From Mesocentrotus franciscanus (taxonomy: Eukaryota > Echinodermata > Echinoidea > Camarodonta > Strongylocentrotidae), in NCBI GenBank assembly GCA_037976565.1, contig CP137667.1:2120390-2184389 (forward strand): a DNA stretch of 64,000 nucleotides, written 5' to 3'. The notes under the pieces are model-generated. The model made no database searches. It was not told the DNA's origin and worked only from the letters and a program-made list of their open reading frames with translations. Position numbers and translations under genes: made by a program. Within the stretch, counting starts at the first letter, position 1, and every line of letters begins with the position of its first letter. Positions 46,403 through 58,963 of the stretch are shown here, in pieces.

Positions 46403-47282
46403 ATCAGGATTCAATAGCAAAGACGATTTGACACATTGAGAGATGTTGTGAAGGCTACGAGCCCATAAAATCCCGTGCATGAACCCACATTCGTTCAAAT
46501 ACTTGCGCGTGATGTTCCTCTCATTACTACACATTTTTCTTTAACTATAATGTATGCAACACCACTGTGGTTGCTGTTTTCTACGAAGGATTTCTCTTGA
46601 GCAGCGTTATTTCAAATTTTTGTTAGACACAGTGCCCTCTTAAGAAATGAAAAGTTTCGCCCAATCTTAAATTCTTCACAAACTATTTATTTTGCATCAC
46701 TCTGGCATTCGTCAAGAGCTATGTACACACGTATGGGCACATTTGTTTCTTGATTTAGTGAACGAGCAAGAAAAAAGGACAAGACATACTTATTTTCTTT
46801 TAATATGGCACCGTACATACCATATATTTAACTTGAAGGCAATTTTTATTTCAAAATAAATTACAGTACAAGAAAACATATTTGAGTTCACCATGACAAC
46901 AGAAATATATATATATATATAAATATATATATTACATTACATTTATAAACATGAAGAGAACCTTTAGTTTGGAATAGATCGTGGATGAGGGCCTATTATG
47001 CATACAAAGACAAATATACTATCAGCTGATTAGAAAAGTTACAGAGGATGCATAAATAATGAAATCTTACATCCTAATTTCTTTGTTGGGCCATTTTGGG
47101 AGACTAGCTGTAACGCGTACTCATCTGCGCGCAATGTATTGTTAAATTTCTAAGAAATGTAAATTCCGTACTTTGATTTGATACATGCGTCTTCTGGCAA
47201 TTGAATTCGATTTGATACATGCGTCTTCTGGCAATTGAATTTGATTCAATACTCGTGGCATATTAAGTCAAACTTCACAAAG
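46403..47282. other. Inner MULE sequence before exon 1
   Basis: AT-rich, with an (AT)n tract near 46903-46932. A 38-bp block containing TTGATACATGCGTCTTCTGG is duplicated in tandem at about 47173-47245, just upstream of the transposase start. No promoter motif is certain. Confidence 0.5.
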
Positions 47283-48021
47283 ATGGAATGGATACAGAGC
47301 GAGAGGGGTGGGCGAAAGCTCCTCCTGGGAGGATACATGTACGTCAAGCAAAAAGATTTGGCAGATGGGTACGAGGGCTTTGAATGTGAGCTACGAAGGA
47401 ACACACGACAATGCAGAGCAAAAATTAAGGTAAGCATCAAACGTACCAACATATTGTGGAGTGAATGACTTGTACCAACCGTTTATTACAATACATAAGT
47501 CCCAGAGCCTATTGGTTCTACGCCACAGCCCATTGTCTAATATATTACCAATATGAAAATGATTAAGGTTGAACAGAGCCTAACAATTCATATAATAATT
47601 TCAAATTTTTTAAATGGACACTAGCATAGCATAAATTTAAGTTAAAACTTTAGACGCACGGCTTCCTAGGACCAGTGATCTCTTTGGTCAATATAATTAA
47701 TGGACAGTCGGCTCAAAAGGGTTGTTCCCCTAAACAGCTCCTTATAAATTCTTAACTGCAAACTTTTAAACGAATTCACCGAGACACAACTGTGTCCGTT
47801 TTTCTTACGTAACGTTTCCATAAAAATCAGAGGTCGCCATTGAGTCATAATTGACTCAACACACCTTAACCCTAATAAGGCCGGGGCAGAGGCACGTCCC
47901 CCGGCCGCTCAAAAATATGTTAAAATCAGCCCTAAATTCGCCAAAATGTACTGAAAAACAGGGACGTGCCCCACGGGCCCCAAAATTCAATAATTGTTTG
48001 TAATAAAAAAAATATAAATTA

Positions 48022-48055
<34 letters not shown>

Positions 48056-49909
48056 AATGCCTGACCTAAAAGTTGACTCCAACGAAACAAAATGTCAAAT
48101 TTACAATTTTCGTGACCAAAAAAAGTGTCCGCTTACCAAACCCCCGCTTTTTCTGCGATTTTTATGGGACCAAAAAAGTGGGGTCCGCTTACACCCCCCG
48201 CTTATTCAGCAATTTTTATGGGACCCAAAAAAAAGTTATCTCCGCTTACCCTCCCCCGTTTATTCAGCGGCTGGCTGAGCCGTTGCGTTTTGGGGGACTA
48301 AAACAAAAATATTTATATGTTCTCTTACCCCCGTGTGCCCCCATATACGCACCGGGAAGAAATTCCTGGATCCGCCCCTGGGCATTATGCCCCCCTCCAC
48401 GATTTTCTAATTGTTCGGGAACGCATATGGATGGCGCCCCGACGCTCGCTGACCTTTTCTTTCGAGTCTTGCGCATCTTTAAAAGAATGTTTTTGAAAAT
48501 CGGATGCTTAAATATGAATAATATATGATTTATGGGTAAAATGTGATTTATGACCTTATTTGCATAAATTACCATAAATATGCAAATAAGTGAATTTTTC
48601 AAAAATTGAAATTATCATAGTATTGTATAATACACTTCACTTGACATGCGTGCAAATTTACGCGGAGATCGGCCGTTTCACGGCAGCGATCTTAAGGGGG
48701 CATAATCACCCCGGCCGTATTAAGAACTCAAAAAGTGATTCGGTAACATTGTTGAAGGTTGATTAAAAACGGTGTAATTTTTGTATGAAATCTTACTTAT
48801 TATATTCCTTTTACTGTACTTACAGGCAAAAATCCTGAGAAAATTCTTAAACCACAAATAAATGCACGGTTTTCTTTGAAGCGGACACTGAGTAACACCC
48901 TTTAACAGTGATTAACAGTAAATTCTCCCAACCATTTTTGAATTTTCCAAACCGTTTTTCCATGAAAATAAGACATAAGACAGGCTTTTAAAATCTTTCA
49001 ACACTAAAATGTCTGGAATGTTATGAAGAGCCAGTTTGTTGCAATCGTCACAAGACGATGTACTTTCACCTGAAATGTAATTAAATTGTGATAATATAGT
49101 TGGGAGAATTAAGGAATCGATCAGTGAGATCAGTTTTTCCCAATGGTTATCATTAATAATGGTCCGTTTTCACTCAAACTTTCAGATTATCTTTAATTGT
49201 ACATCTAGCAATGAAGTCACTGCCTTAGCACCATTTTCTCTCATATAAACAATGTTACCAAGTCCCTTTAAAGACCGAAAAATAAATGATTCGCAAGATC
49301 AATGTCATTGCTGTAGCTAAGGACAGCCAAATTGATGATTTTCCGCACTATATGCAAACATCACACTCGGAGAGGACCTCCTTGCAGTGGTATTTTCAGA
49401 GGAGGGGAGGGGGTGGGCTGGCATTGCCTACCATAAGCACAAGGTAAAGGGGATAAAATAAGAATCACAGTTTAAACTTCATGAAATTAGTGTCGTTGCT
49501 TCAGTTCATAGAGGAACCGTAAGCTTATTAATGATCTACTGAGATCGTAATCAATTACTTAACGGTTATAGCTGAGCACAAGATTAAACAAATAACCACA
49601 TTAAAATATTACTTAAAATTTGGAGACCGGCCTAAAACGCAAACATTTTCCGTAATATGCGTTGCCACCCCACTTTTCAGTGACGATGTTTCCATCATTT
49701 CATGGTTGACTGAGCACAAACAGAGGAAAAAATTATTAAGTCATAAAGGTATTTTTTACTTCTTGTTGTTGAAAGAAACTAAAGACGGCAAGCTAGTCAG
49801 TTACTTTCCCCCACATCGTATTTATTAGGTTATGCTTGAGTGAGCACAAATTAAAGATAGAATACAAAAATGCAATGTCATATTAAACAATAAAGGACAT
49901 CAATTTGTT

Positions 49910-50085
49910 TATGAATAGCGACCCTGATTTCGTATTATGAATAGCGGTCCTTAAGAGTAATGACCCCTAGATATGAATTATGAATAGCGACCCTTATCTC
50001 ACTTTATGAATAGCGGTCCTCAAGAATAACAGTCCTCACGCTTTTGTGAATAGTGGCCTCTTTCCGTTTTATGAATAGCGGTTCT
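49910..50085 (+). repeat. Degenerate tandem repeat, unit TTATGAATAGCGGTCC
   Basis: About seven copies separated by variable spacers, alternating GCGGTCCT and GCGACCCT forms. Confidence 0.75.
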
Positions 50086-50254
50086 TCACGTATCGGAAGT
50101 TCCACGTAATAAATCGCGGTCCTTATGACTAGTGAGGTTACACTGAGCCAGCATGTTTATTAAGGAAAAACATACAATCACACAAACACACAAACAAGAG
50201 AGGAATAGTCACATTTCAAAGGTGATGTAAATGAGTACCTGGTAGGAATTAATT

Positions 50255-50385
50255 CGTTGAAATGCTAGAGCGCCGCAGTGGCCGCCTTGCTAAAGCAAGG
50301 GTAATAATCGGGGCAGCGCCAGGAGCGTCACAACGTGACAGACATGTCCGCTATATAAGAAGCCACCATTATTAATATTATTATG
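50255..50385 (+). mobile_element. SINE tail fragment
   Basis: CGCTATATAAGAAGCCACCA followed by a (TTA)n tail is a common SINE 3' end. The tRNA-derived head is not recognisable. Confidence 0.45.
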
Positions 50386-51480
50386 AAGTAATGGATGGAG
50401 GTCAACGACCTTCTGAAAAACATTGTTCTACAATAAAGGAAGCAATGACATACATTTTAGGAATAAACATGGTTATTTTGTCTTTAATTTGTGCACAGTC
50501 AAACATGACATATAGGTCCAATATGATAAAAGTAACTGACAAGATATACCAAGTTTAATTTCTGTCAATATTAAATGAAATAGAGATATTAAGATTTGTT
50601 TTTGTTGTTAATGTTTTTTTGTTCATTTTCGCTGACCTGAAGTTAGAATTGTGATTATTTTGTTCTTTAACTTGTGATCAGTCATACATGAACTAACGGA
50701 TGTTAAGCAGGGTAACAGGAGGTCATCGATGGGTGTGCATGGTGTTCGCATTCAGAGCTGACAAATCATCAATTTGACAGTCTCACTACAATTAAGCAAA
50801 GGCATTAATGTAGCTAATTTTCCAAATTTTGTCTTTAAAGATAGTATCACACATTTGTAAGCCCTCAAAATCTCGATGAGATTTTTTCTGCAGATGGCTT
50901 GTGATATGCAATACAATTTTTGAACAATACTCTGAAAGATTTAGAGCTCAACCCCTTCCAGTTATGAAGTAGGAAACAAAAATGTAATCAATTATTTTCT
51001 TTTATTTTCCTCATTTTCTATTACGGCGTCTACCAGACGCTTTAAGAAGGAAAATATTAAAATTGTCATTAATAATATTTTCAGTAATAATAATGACATT
51101 ACATTATCGATAACATTGTGGCGTATCCGCACTCCTCTCCAATTTGCTCAGAAAATGTAATCAACTTAATTCTCTTCGTTGTTGATGACGGAATAGATTT
51201 CTTCCATACAAGGATTGGATAGGAAAACACATTTGAAATAGTATATTTAGGGTGCATGTATAACTGAAAATTTTGTCTAAGGAAAATAAAGATTTCTGAT
51301 TTTTAGTACAGAGTAGAAGGGAGGGAGTTTGCAACTTAAACAAAATAAAATCTTATCTTTAATCGGAATTCATTTAAACTTTCACCGACCCATTCCTCTC
51401 ATTTACCTGCTTGATTAAGTATGACTGGCTACTTCTGGTTTCCACACAAATATTTCTGTAAAAGCACAGATACAATCCTG

Positions 51481-52010
51481 TTAAAAGTACTATTCCCATT
51501 TGCAGGCCAAAAATGAAAAGGTTAAATTCCAACGGCATTTGAAAGATAATACTAATTTAGAACTCTCCTAAAAACGGGGTTTGAAAATGTCTTTAAGTGG
51601 GAAAATAACAAATATTAGTTGTCGAATCGACTTAAGAGCTATAGAGCCAGTAAGTAACAGTCTGATTTTCAGACCATTGTACCGAATGGTCCGAACGTTT
51701 TAAGCTGCGCAGTGATTCAATCAGTTTAATTTGGCCATTACAAGAAGTGGGTTATTGATGTAGGCAAATGCTTATGTACCCTTTACAGCTCATTTTATAT
51801 ATGTTATTACCAAAGAAGAAAAGGCCAGTCAGTCACTCAATAGTGTCTGACGGTGAAGTCTAGCAAGTAAACGGGTTTCCTTGCATAATTTGAATATTAG
51901 GACACTGCTAACGTTTATATTTCACAGATAGGACATACATGACATATTCATAATTCCTACAAAGTTCGACAGCATTAGATGTTTGCTGCAAAGGGACATA
52001 GTATCTTTAC
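51481..52010. mobile_element. TTAA MITE, family 3, copy 3
   Basis: The left end is TTAA AAGTACTATTCCC and the right end GGGACATAGTATC, with the last TTAA decayed to TTAC. It is nearly collinear with the 18.6-kb copy over ~530 bp. Confidence 0.82.
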
Positions 52011-52376
52011 GGTTCAAAGGAAATCCAACCCTTGTAACAATTCCATTGCTTTTAAGGAATGAAAGCAGATACATCAGAGAAACAGAATGGCAAAAGTTTG
52101 GAATAAATCGGACCAATGATAAGAAAATAATGAATGTTTGATATATGAGATCACTATATACATCCATGCAAATCTCAAATTGGCAATTCTCTCATTGGAT
52201 TGTGCCGTAGTGACAAATAACCCTTCGTTTGTCTTGTACACAAATATGAAGATTTTTTTTTCTTCTCCCAAGCGCCTTCACCCTTGGGGCACTACTTAAA
52301 ATATAATATGGAGAGTATATTATTACAGGTTCTCTAGAAATAATTTTTTGTGTGTAGGAACAAACGGGAAAGGGAG

Positions 52377-52735
52377 TGTCGTGGTCGAGTGGTTTAAGGC
52401 GCTTGACTTGGAGATTCGAAGGTCGAGGGTTCGAATCCCGACACGGCACTAATATCCTTTGGCAAGATATTAACCTGCACTTGCTACTCTCCACCCAGGT
52501 GTTAAATGGGTACCCGGTAGGATGCGACCGTCATTGTTGGTCAAACAGTTTTTGAGCGTCATGTAACGCCTGGCTGGAATGCTCCCCAGGGAGTGGAGAT
52601 TGTGCACACATTGTGTGCGGGTAAGCACTGAATCCAATGACCGGGGTAATAATATATTTGTAAAGCGCTTAGAGACATTTGTATTTAGCGCTATATAAAT
52701 TAAATTTATTATATTATTATATTATAAAGTTGTCT
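52377..52735 (+). mobile_element. tRNA-derived SINE, about 360 bp
   Basis: The head carries A box GTGGTCGAGTGGTTTAAGG and B box GGTTCGAATCC, resembling a Leu/Ser-type tRNA. The body includes GGTACCCGGTAGGATGCGAC, and the tail reads GTAAAGCGCTTAGAGACATT then GCGCTATATAAAT with a (TTA)n end. This head-body-tail order is that of tRNA SINEs that share a LINE-type 3' tail. It looks complete. Confidence 0.85.
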
Positions 52736-53254
52736 GCCGCTACTTTATACAGAAAATACCGATTCGGCTAATTCGAAGAGCCCTACCTATATATATTTTT
52801 TTTTTTATTTATTCATGGTTAAAAACAAATACAACTTGTGCCCGCATTCAGCAAAAGCTGTTTTTTCAGCGAGGCAGTGATTACATAAAATTCGAATAAA
52901 ATTTAAAACAATGAAAATATAATTCACAAACAAATATGAAAGTTATAATAAATGAACATATTTACAGAAATTTAACTACAAAATCAAATCATAGTGACAA
53001 GGGGAAAAAACCCAAAACAAACACAAAACAATCAAATAAACAATTAAGTTTGTATCTACGGGATGAAAGTGATTCTAACTTTCAAAAATTCAAACTTTGT
53101 TCAACACGCTTCACTAATTTTTCAGGTTTAGTCTTGAGAAGTTAACTATCAATGTTGGACTCCCCGTTAACAAAAAATCACAAGGAGTTGCTTTTAGGAA
53201 ACTTAATTCGTTGTGTTGAGATCAACGTACATGTAGCTATTTAGGGTGAATTGC

Positions 53255-53465
53255 CGTTTGGTTAACAACCAGCCAGTCTACTATCCACTTTGTCCCATAA
53301 TAGTTTCGTCTACTTATCGTTAGATCTAGCGGCCATCTAGGACGACAGTCATTCGGTCTAATCCCCAATTAATCTATTACCATTTGGTCTATTATTCATT
53401 TTGTCTGATTCCTAGTTTTCTAAATGCCCATTTCGTCTACCATCCATAATGCCTAATAATTAGTG
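53255..53465 (+). repeat. Degenerate minisatellite with CCATTTxGTCTA words
   Basis: Repeated ATTxGTCTAxT and CATTTCGTCTACC words about 20-30 bp apart. It lies just upstream of the CT-rich tract (53505-53562) that leads into exon 2. Confidence 0.6.
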
Positions 53466-55745
53466 GATGATTAATAGCCTATATATATGGGAATAATGTT
53501 TTATCTCTCTCAATCTCTCTCTCTCTCCCCACACTTCCTCTCTCTCTCTTTTTCTTTTTCTCTAATAGGTCATGGGTGATAACCAATTCCGCGATAGAAC
53601 GGAGCATAACCATCCGCCTAACCATGGTAGAAGCAATGCTACGAAGGTTAAAGCAGCAACGAAGAGAAGGGCCACTGAGTCCAATGAAAGACCACAACAG
53701 GTGCTTATGGCGACACTATGCGAGGTAACAGAGGAAGGGCGGGCAGCGCTACCATCACTAAACAACATGAGGAGGAATATCCGGAGACAGCGCCAAGAGA
53801 ACCCAAACGCCCTCCCCATTCCCATGACTGTGGAAGATCTGGAAATCCCTGTAGATCAACGATTGACGCTGGGTGGAGAGCTTTTCCTTTATCACGACTC
53901 TGGAAGAAACGACCCTCGCCGGATTTTAGTGTTTACTACGGAAAGGAACCTTCAGGTAAGAACAAGTGTTGGGGTTCATTGCCATTTGGCCTTCTACGGT
54001 TCCGCAATTTTAGGAAGTGCTGCAAAAGCATACGTATTGAGTAAAAAGATTTCAGGATTCATTAGAATGAATTGAAATTGTGAGGTCATCATAAAGATAT
54101 CCAAATACTTCCTATAAAATTGAAATTGAAATTAAATTAAAATTGGTTATTATTCTCGACAAAGTACAGGATCGGTTCTAGAACAATTCTGAGGGGGTAT
54201 TGTTCTGATACGACATGATCTCCTATTTCGATTATGTTTTTTAATTATCATGCTATGATAATTAAAAACAGTAAGTAAGTAAATAAAATAGCTTGGAAAT
54301 AATACATACAATTTTGCAAGTGAAACAGTTTGTTTGTTTGAAATATATAATATTCGATGCAAATGTATTCATTCTGTTTTGCTACTAGTTGCTGTCAACG
54401 TCTGAAAGTTGGTTCGCTGATGGCACGTTCAAGGTAGTGCCGACCATCTTCTTCCAGTTGTGGACAATCCACGCCACATATGAGGGACATGTGGTGCCTT
54501 TGGTTTATTGCCTCATGCTAAATAAGGACCAGGCGTCATATGCAAGGGTACTAGCAGCACTACAGGAGGGAAGGGCGTTCTACCCAACCAGAATCATGAT
54601 CGACTACGAATTTGCAGCGAAGAACGCATTTTCCCAGGCATTTCCAAATGCTCACGTTCAAGGATGTCTTTTTCATCTCTGTCAGAGGATACATGAACGG
54701 GTATGGTGATATTTATATATTGACAGTTGATCCCTTTTTTTTACCCGCCATTTATTGATCAAATAGTACATTCAAGGCTCATGGCTAAAAAAAAAGAATA
54801 GTGATACAAATATTAGGTAGAGTTTGAAATTTGAGTAAGTGGACTTGCAAGCCATGATAAATGCTGAGGAGAGAGGGGGAGGACTCTAATAAATATTTTT
54901 TCTTTTAATCATCCTTTCAAGCCCAGTAACAAAAGCTTTATATGATGATTAGAGGGTAGGGGCTAGGGGCTATATCTCTTTTCGATTGTGCCTAAAACTG
55001 ACCTGAAAAAACACGGACCTCTAATCGCCAGGGGAGGGGGAATATAATCGATAGTTATACTGAAAATTGGTAGGCCACAAGGAAGCTGAGTAGGATACAA
55101 GCATGTTATTTTCTCCTATAGGAAACGCTCATTGCGTATAGTCAGGCAAGGGAGAAAATTTCGGGCAGCCCTGGCGGATTCGGGCGAAAAATAGGGGACA
55201 GCGGTTTGTTCCTCCCCTCCCCACACTAAATGAACAGTTACCAATATCTATGCATTTTGCTCAATGGGTAGACAACAAACAATATTTCTGAAGTGTGAAA
55301 GGGCTGGTACATGTACTGTTATGAGTTTTATATTATTATTTTTAGATCAAGCAAGAAGGGCTGCAGGTGCTCTACAACGAGGATGAGGAGATCCGGACAC
55401 AGGCGAGAATGATAGGAGCGATTGCATTTGTGCCAGTGGAAGACACCGTGGAGGCGTTTGAAGCCTTGGCAGGCATTGCAAGGGCAGAGCTGCAACCTGT
55501 CCTCAATTATTTTGAGGATACTTATGTGGGTCGACCTCAAAGAGCCGCGGGACATGGTCGCCAGGCAGCGAGGTTCCCGCCCATAATGTGGAACATGTTC
55601 AATGCGACACTGCAGGGGAATTTCGCACGAACAATCATGTGGAGGGCTGGCACCGAAGGTTCCAGATCGGCGTCGGTGCCGACCACCCTCGTTTTGGCAG
55701 TTTTTGACCTGCCTAAAACGGGAACATGCCATGAACGAAGTAACG

Positions 55746-56565
55746 ATCGGACAAGCGCAAGCTGGAATGGCGCCTCCCGCACGTAGGAGAGTGTACCAAG
55801 ATACCAATCTCCGGCTCATCAGGCTCGTTACTAATTACCATGGGAGAGACATTGTAGATTTTTGAGGGGCGTGTCCCATAATCTTCACTAACGATCAGTC
55901 ACCTATGCTATTGTACAGTTTTTGATCAGTCCAGTTGAATTGTTTTAACATGCAGGACCTCCCATTTACTTGGCATTACATTATATGGGATGTTTTGTTT
56001 TACATTAAGAGATGCGTATATACATTGTTGAATACAGAATGATATCATTTGATATCTTCTTTTTGTATGCATTTGATCGTTTTCAGGATAAAAGTTTCTA
56101 TTTTTTTTAATTCTCTTTTTTACTGTTTCATGTTTATATGATAAGCATGATTAGCATCGGGCAGCGCAAGCTGGAATGGCGCCTCCCGCACGTAGGAGAG
56201 TGTACCAAGATACCAATCTCCGGCTCATCAGGCTCGTTACTAATTACCATGGGAGAGACATTGTAGATTTTTAAGGGCGTGTCCCATAATCTTCACTAAC
56301 GATCAGTCACCTATGCTATTGTACAGTTTTTGATCAGTCCAGGTGAATTGTTTTAACATGCAGGACCTCCCATTTACTTGGCATTACATTATATGGGATT
56401 TTTGTTTTACATTAAGAGATGTGTTACGTATATACATTGTTGAATACAGAATGATATCATTTGATATCTTCTTTTTATGCATTTGATTGTTTTCAGGATA
56501 AAAGTTTCTAGTTTTTTTAATTCTCTTTTTTTACTGTTTCATGTTTATATGATAAGCATGATTGT
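55746..56565 (+). repeat. 409-bp tandem duplication of the MULE gene 3' end
   Basis: AGCGCAAGCTGGAATGGCGC and all following sequence, including the final ~35 codons, stop region and 3' UTR, occurs at about 55746-56154 and again at about 56155-56565. In the second copy the stop is TAA rather than TGA. The copies differ at few positions, so the duplication is recent relative to the exon 4 frameshifts. Confidence 0.88.
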
Positions 56566-56714
56566 GATGATCTTTGCCTCTGAGTTTTACTTTGGGATGT
56601 CAGAACTCTGTTTTTAGTACATGACTTTGATAAGTCTCCTCCTTTGGCTTCCTTCAAGACAGCAGGAAGGTGTTTTATTTGTGTTAATGTATCATTAATA
56701 TTTATCATGTTTAT

Positions 56715-57592
56715 CCTCTTCAAATATGGTTTTGGGCAATACGCGCCAAAATTTGCTGGACAGAAGTTTTATCGTTGCAGAAAAAGCTCTTCGTATTAAT
56801 CGCAACTCTCAGTCGCGTTCCCTTACAAATCCTATATTCTTTGAAAATAGCATGTTAATAATTAATGACCTCTATCTCTTCCAGTTAGGCCAGTTTTTGT
56901 AAACTAACAGTAATGACATGCTCTCAATTTTATTCATGATGTGTTCCTCCCCCCCCCCTACAAAAAAATTACATTGTGGTGACTTTCATTTACCTCTTCT
57001 AAATACATTTATCTATGCCGGTCTCAAATTTTGGAACTTTTCACGTATTTGTACTAAACTTGCCCCATCACTCCATTCTTTTAAGCGAAAAGCGAACTCG
57101 TTTCTTTTACAATCTTATAAAACATATTAAATCTTCGCGTAGTCAACTCGTGTTTTACTCCCCCACAGATTGCGTTTGTGACCTTTCATATAATGTCAGT
57201 CTTCGTCCTATGTCTCTGTTGGATCATGTTCACCCAGACGTAGGAAAAGCATGTTGTTATACATTTTTAAATTATGAATTTATAATTCATAAGTTCTCAT
57301 TTCACAATTTCAGATTAATCTGTTTTGTCTCCAAATGTATATGTATTTATTCCATATGTTTATTACTACCGTCTTTTGAGGGATCCACATTCTACAAATC
57401 CCGCTTCTCAGTAGATCCCTCCATTTTCACAGTTTTTTACTTTTAAACAAACGAAACATCACTTACAGCACATGTATACATTCTTTTGTAATTTAATTAA
57501 TGATTTTCAAAATGATTTATGTAATTGATTTCTTGTCATAATTGTTTATATTGATAGTTCTGTTGGAAGTGAAAATAAAACTGAAAATTGAA
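56715..57592 (+). pseudogene. LINE 3' fragment: ORF2 C-terminus and 3' UTR
   Basis: The frame reads EKALRI, NPIF, LYLFQLGQFL (stop) then, after a frameshift, FHLPLLNTFI, LKFWNF and LAPSLHSFKRKANSFLLQSY, ending at TAA 57128-57130. The UTR ends with GTGAAAATAAAACTGAAAAT, a typical LINE tail. It is 5' truncated and lies between the MULE gene end and the right arm. Confidence 0.7.
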
Positions 57593-58447
57593 ACACTGTT
57601 TGAAATGCTATTAAAGTTATTCACTTGTGATAGAGAATGTAAATAGTTAAAATATTGCATCTTGTATGTCAATTTACCTCCGCAACATTTTAAGTTCAAT
57701 ACCTTTTCTTTTATATAAAGAATGATGACAAAACAAGAATAGGATTTTCACCACATTAACTCGTACACTAGAGAACCATAAACAGCTAAACAAAAAATAA
57801 ATTTTAAGCACAGTCTAAGTAGACATATTCCTTTGCTTCCAGAATTCATGAAAAGTCAAAGTTTTAGGAGACTTGGAGGCCACACTGAATAACGTCAAAC
57901 AAAGCTGGCGAGAAGCGAACATCGTCACTAATGCTTAAGCGTCCCTTCGATTTTTAATCTCTGTTAAACTCGTTAAGAACAAAAGCTTGTCAATTTCATA
58001 TGGTTCATAGAATTACCATGACCACGTTTCAGGGGGAAAATAAAGTAAAAATGCCTGCTTTAACCTTTTCTGAGATGGAGGTAGTGGATGTTTCTATCTT
58101 TCATATGGCCTAGAGTTTGAAAAAGTTTCACCAATTAAAAATTAGAAAATTATGATTTGTTGAAGGTGCAAACACAAATATGCAACTCCGTGACGTGTCT
58201 TGTGAGCTCCCGCCTATTTGCCCTGTGCTAGAAAACTTTAAAAAATCTGTATTCTTCCTTAACAAATTTTCCACATACATTCACCCAAAATATAATTAAA
58301 TATAATTATTGCAAATATGTTTATACACAACCCCTGTACGAAACAAATCTATGCCGTCATAAATAACTAAGAAAATGAAAGTTCATGACATTTTCTCTAA
58401 ATAGCAATTTGAAGCGGAGCTCGCATTATACGTCACAGTGTTGCAAA
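57593..58447. other. Inner MULE sequence before the right arm, no gene
   Basis: AT-rich sequence with no supported coding or RNA feature. Confidence 0.5.
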
Positions 58448-58957
58448 TTCCTGGGTGTGATTGTCCTCGGAGGTAATGGTGTTTCGAGGGGGTAATTGTC
58501 CTCGGGGGTAGTTGTCCTCGGGGGTAGTTTTCCGGGGGTAGTTGTCCTCGGGGGTAATTGTCCTCGGGGGTAGTTGTCCATGGGGGTAATTGTCCTGGGG
58601 GTAGTTGTCCTCGGGGGTAGTTGTCCTCGGGGGTAGTTGTCCTCGGGGGTAATTGTCCTGGGGGTAGTTGTCCTCGGGGGTAGTTTTCCGGGGTAGTTGT
58701 CCTCGGGGGTAATTGTCCTCGGGGTAGTTGTCCTCGGGGGTAGTTTTCCGGGGGTAAATTTCCGGGGTAATTGTCCTTGGGGGTAATTGTCCTCGGGGGT
58801 AATTCTCCGGGGTAATTTTCCGGGGTAATTGTCCATGGGGGTAATTGTCCTCGGGGGTAATTCTCCGGGGTAATTTTCCAGGGGTAATTGTCCTTGGGGG
58901 GTAGTTTTCCGGGGGGTAATTTTCCGGGGGGTGATTGCCCAGGGGGTAATTGTCCTG
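58448..58957 (-). repeat. Right terminal minisatellite arm, GGGGGTAATTGTCCTC units
   Basis: Inverted counterpart of the left arm. The outermost ~100 bp show the same order of variant units as the left arm read from the other end. The long open frame on the minus strand with PRTTTPRT repeats is an artefact of the array. Confidence 0.88.
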
Positions 58958-58963
58958 ATACGG

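Larger units (their letters stand above)
47430..53568. other. Large intron 1 of the MULE gene with inserted repeats
   Basis: A 6.1-kb intron from GTAAGC to TAATAG. It holds an (AT)n tract (48024-48054), three imperfect copies of a ~55-bp unit with CCGCTT and ATGGGACC words (48125-48258), a possible hAT end CCTGGATCCGCCCCTG at 48363, TTATGAATAGCGGTCC repeats, a TTAA MITE and SINEs. No other gene is supported. Confidence 0.55.
47283..55865 (+). pseudogene. FLYWCH zinc finger plus MULE transposase, four exons, last exon frameshifted
   Basis: Exon 1 47283-47429 starts at ATG with AAAG before it and encodes most of a FLYWCH finger (GGYMYVKQKD, Cys35, Cys44), ending at a GTAAG donor. Exon 2 53569-53955 follows a strong polypyrimidine-TAG and supplies His62 and His64 (EHNHPP). 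Exon 3 54389-54700 has the transposase core: WFADGTFK with Asp189, MIDYEFAAKNA with Asp250, and GCLFH (Cys271, His274). Exon 4 55346-55865 has AFVPV, YFEDTYVG and WNMFNATL, then, after one-base losses near 55628 and in the T-run near 55703, NNHVEGWHRRFQ with the third acidic residue Glu, and TCLKREH, ending at TGA. All introns are phase 0. The protein would be about 455 residues, normal for the family. It would cut and rejoin DNA at the minisatellite ends. As it stands the two frameshifts remove the Glu, so it is probably inactive. Confidence 0.85.
45916..58963. mobile_element. ~13-kb MULE (Mutator-like) element with minisatellite inverted ends
   Basis: Near-identical 8-bp flanks TGCCTGGC (45908-45915) and TGTCTGGC (58964-58971) bound inverted terminal arrays. 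Both arms begin AGGACAATTACCC, then a TGGGCAATCACCC word, then GGAAAATTACCCC, in the same order on opposite strands. Arms are about 480 bp (45922-46402) and 510 bp (58448-58957). The element interrupts a satellite that is continuous in orientation on both sides. It carries a FLYWCH plus MULE transposase gene and has collected a TTAA MITE, two SINEs and a LINE fragment. An 8-9 bp duplication is usual for Mutator-like elements. Confidence 0.78.

Noticed and set aside
58426..58836. 136-codon minus-strand frame rich in PRTTTPRT
   Set aside because: It is produced by the terminal minisatellite array of the MULE element; unit length is near a multiple of three but units vary with indels.
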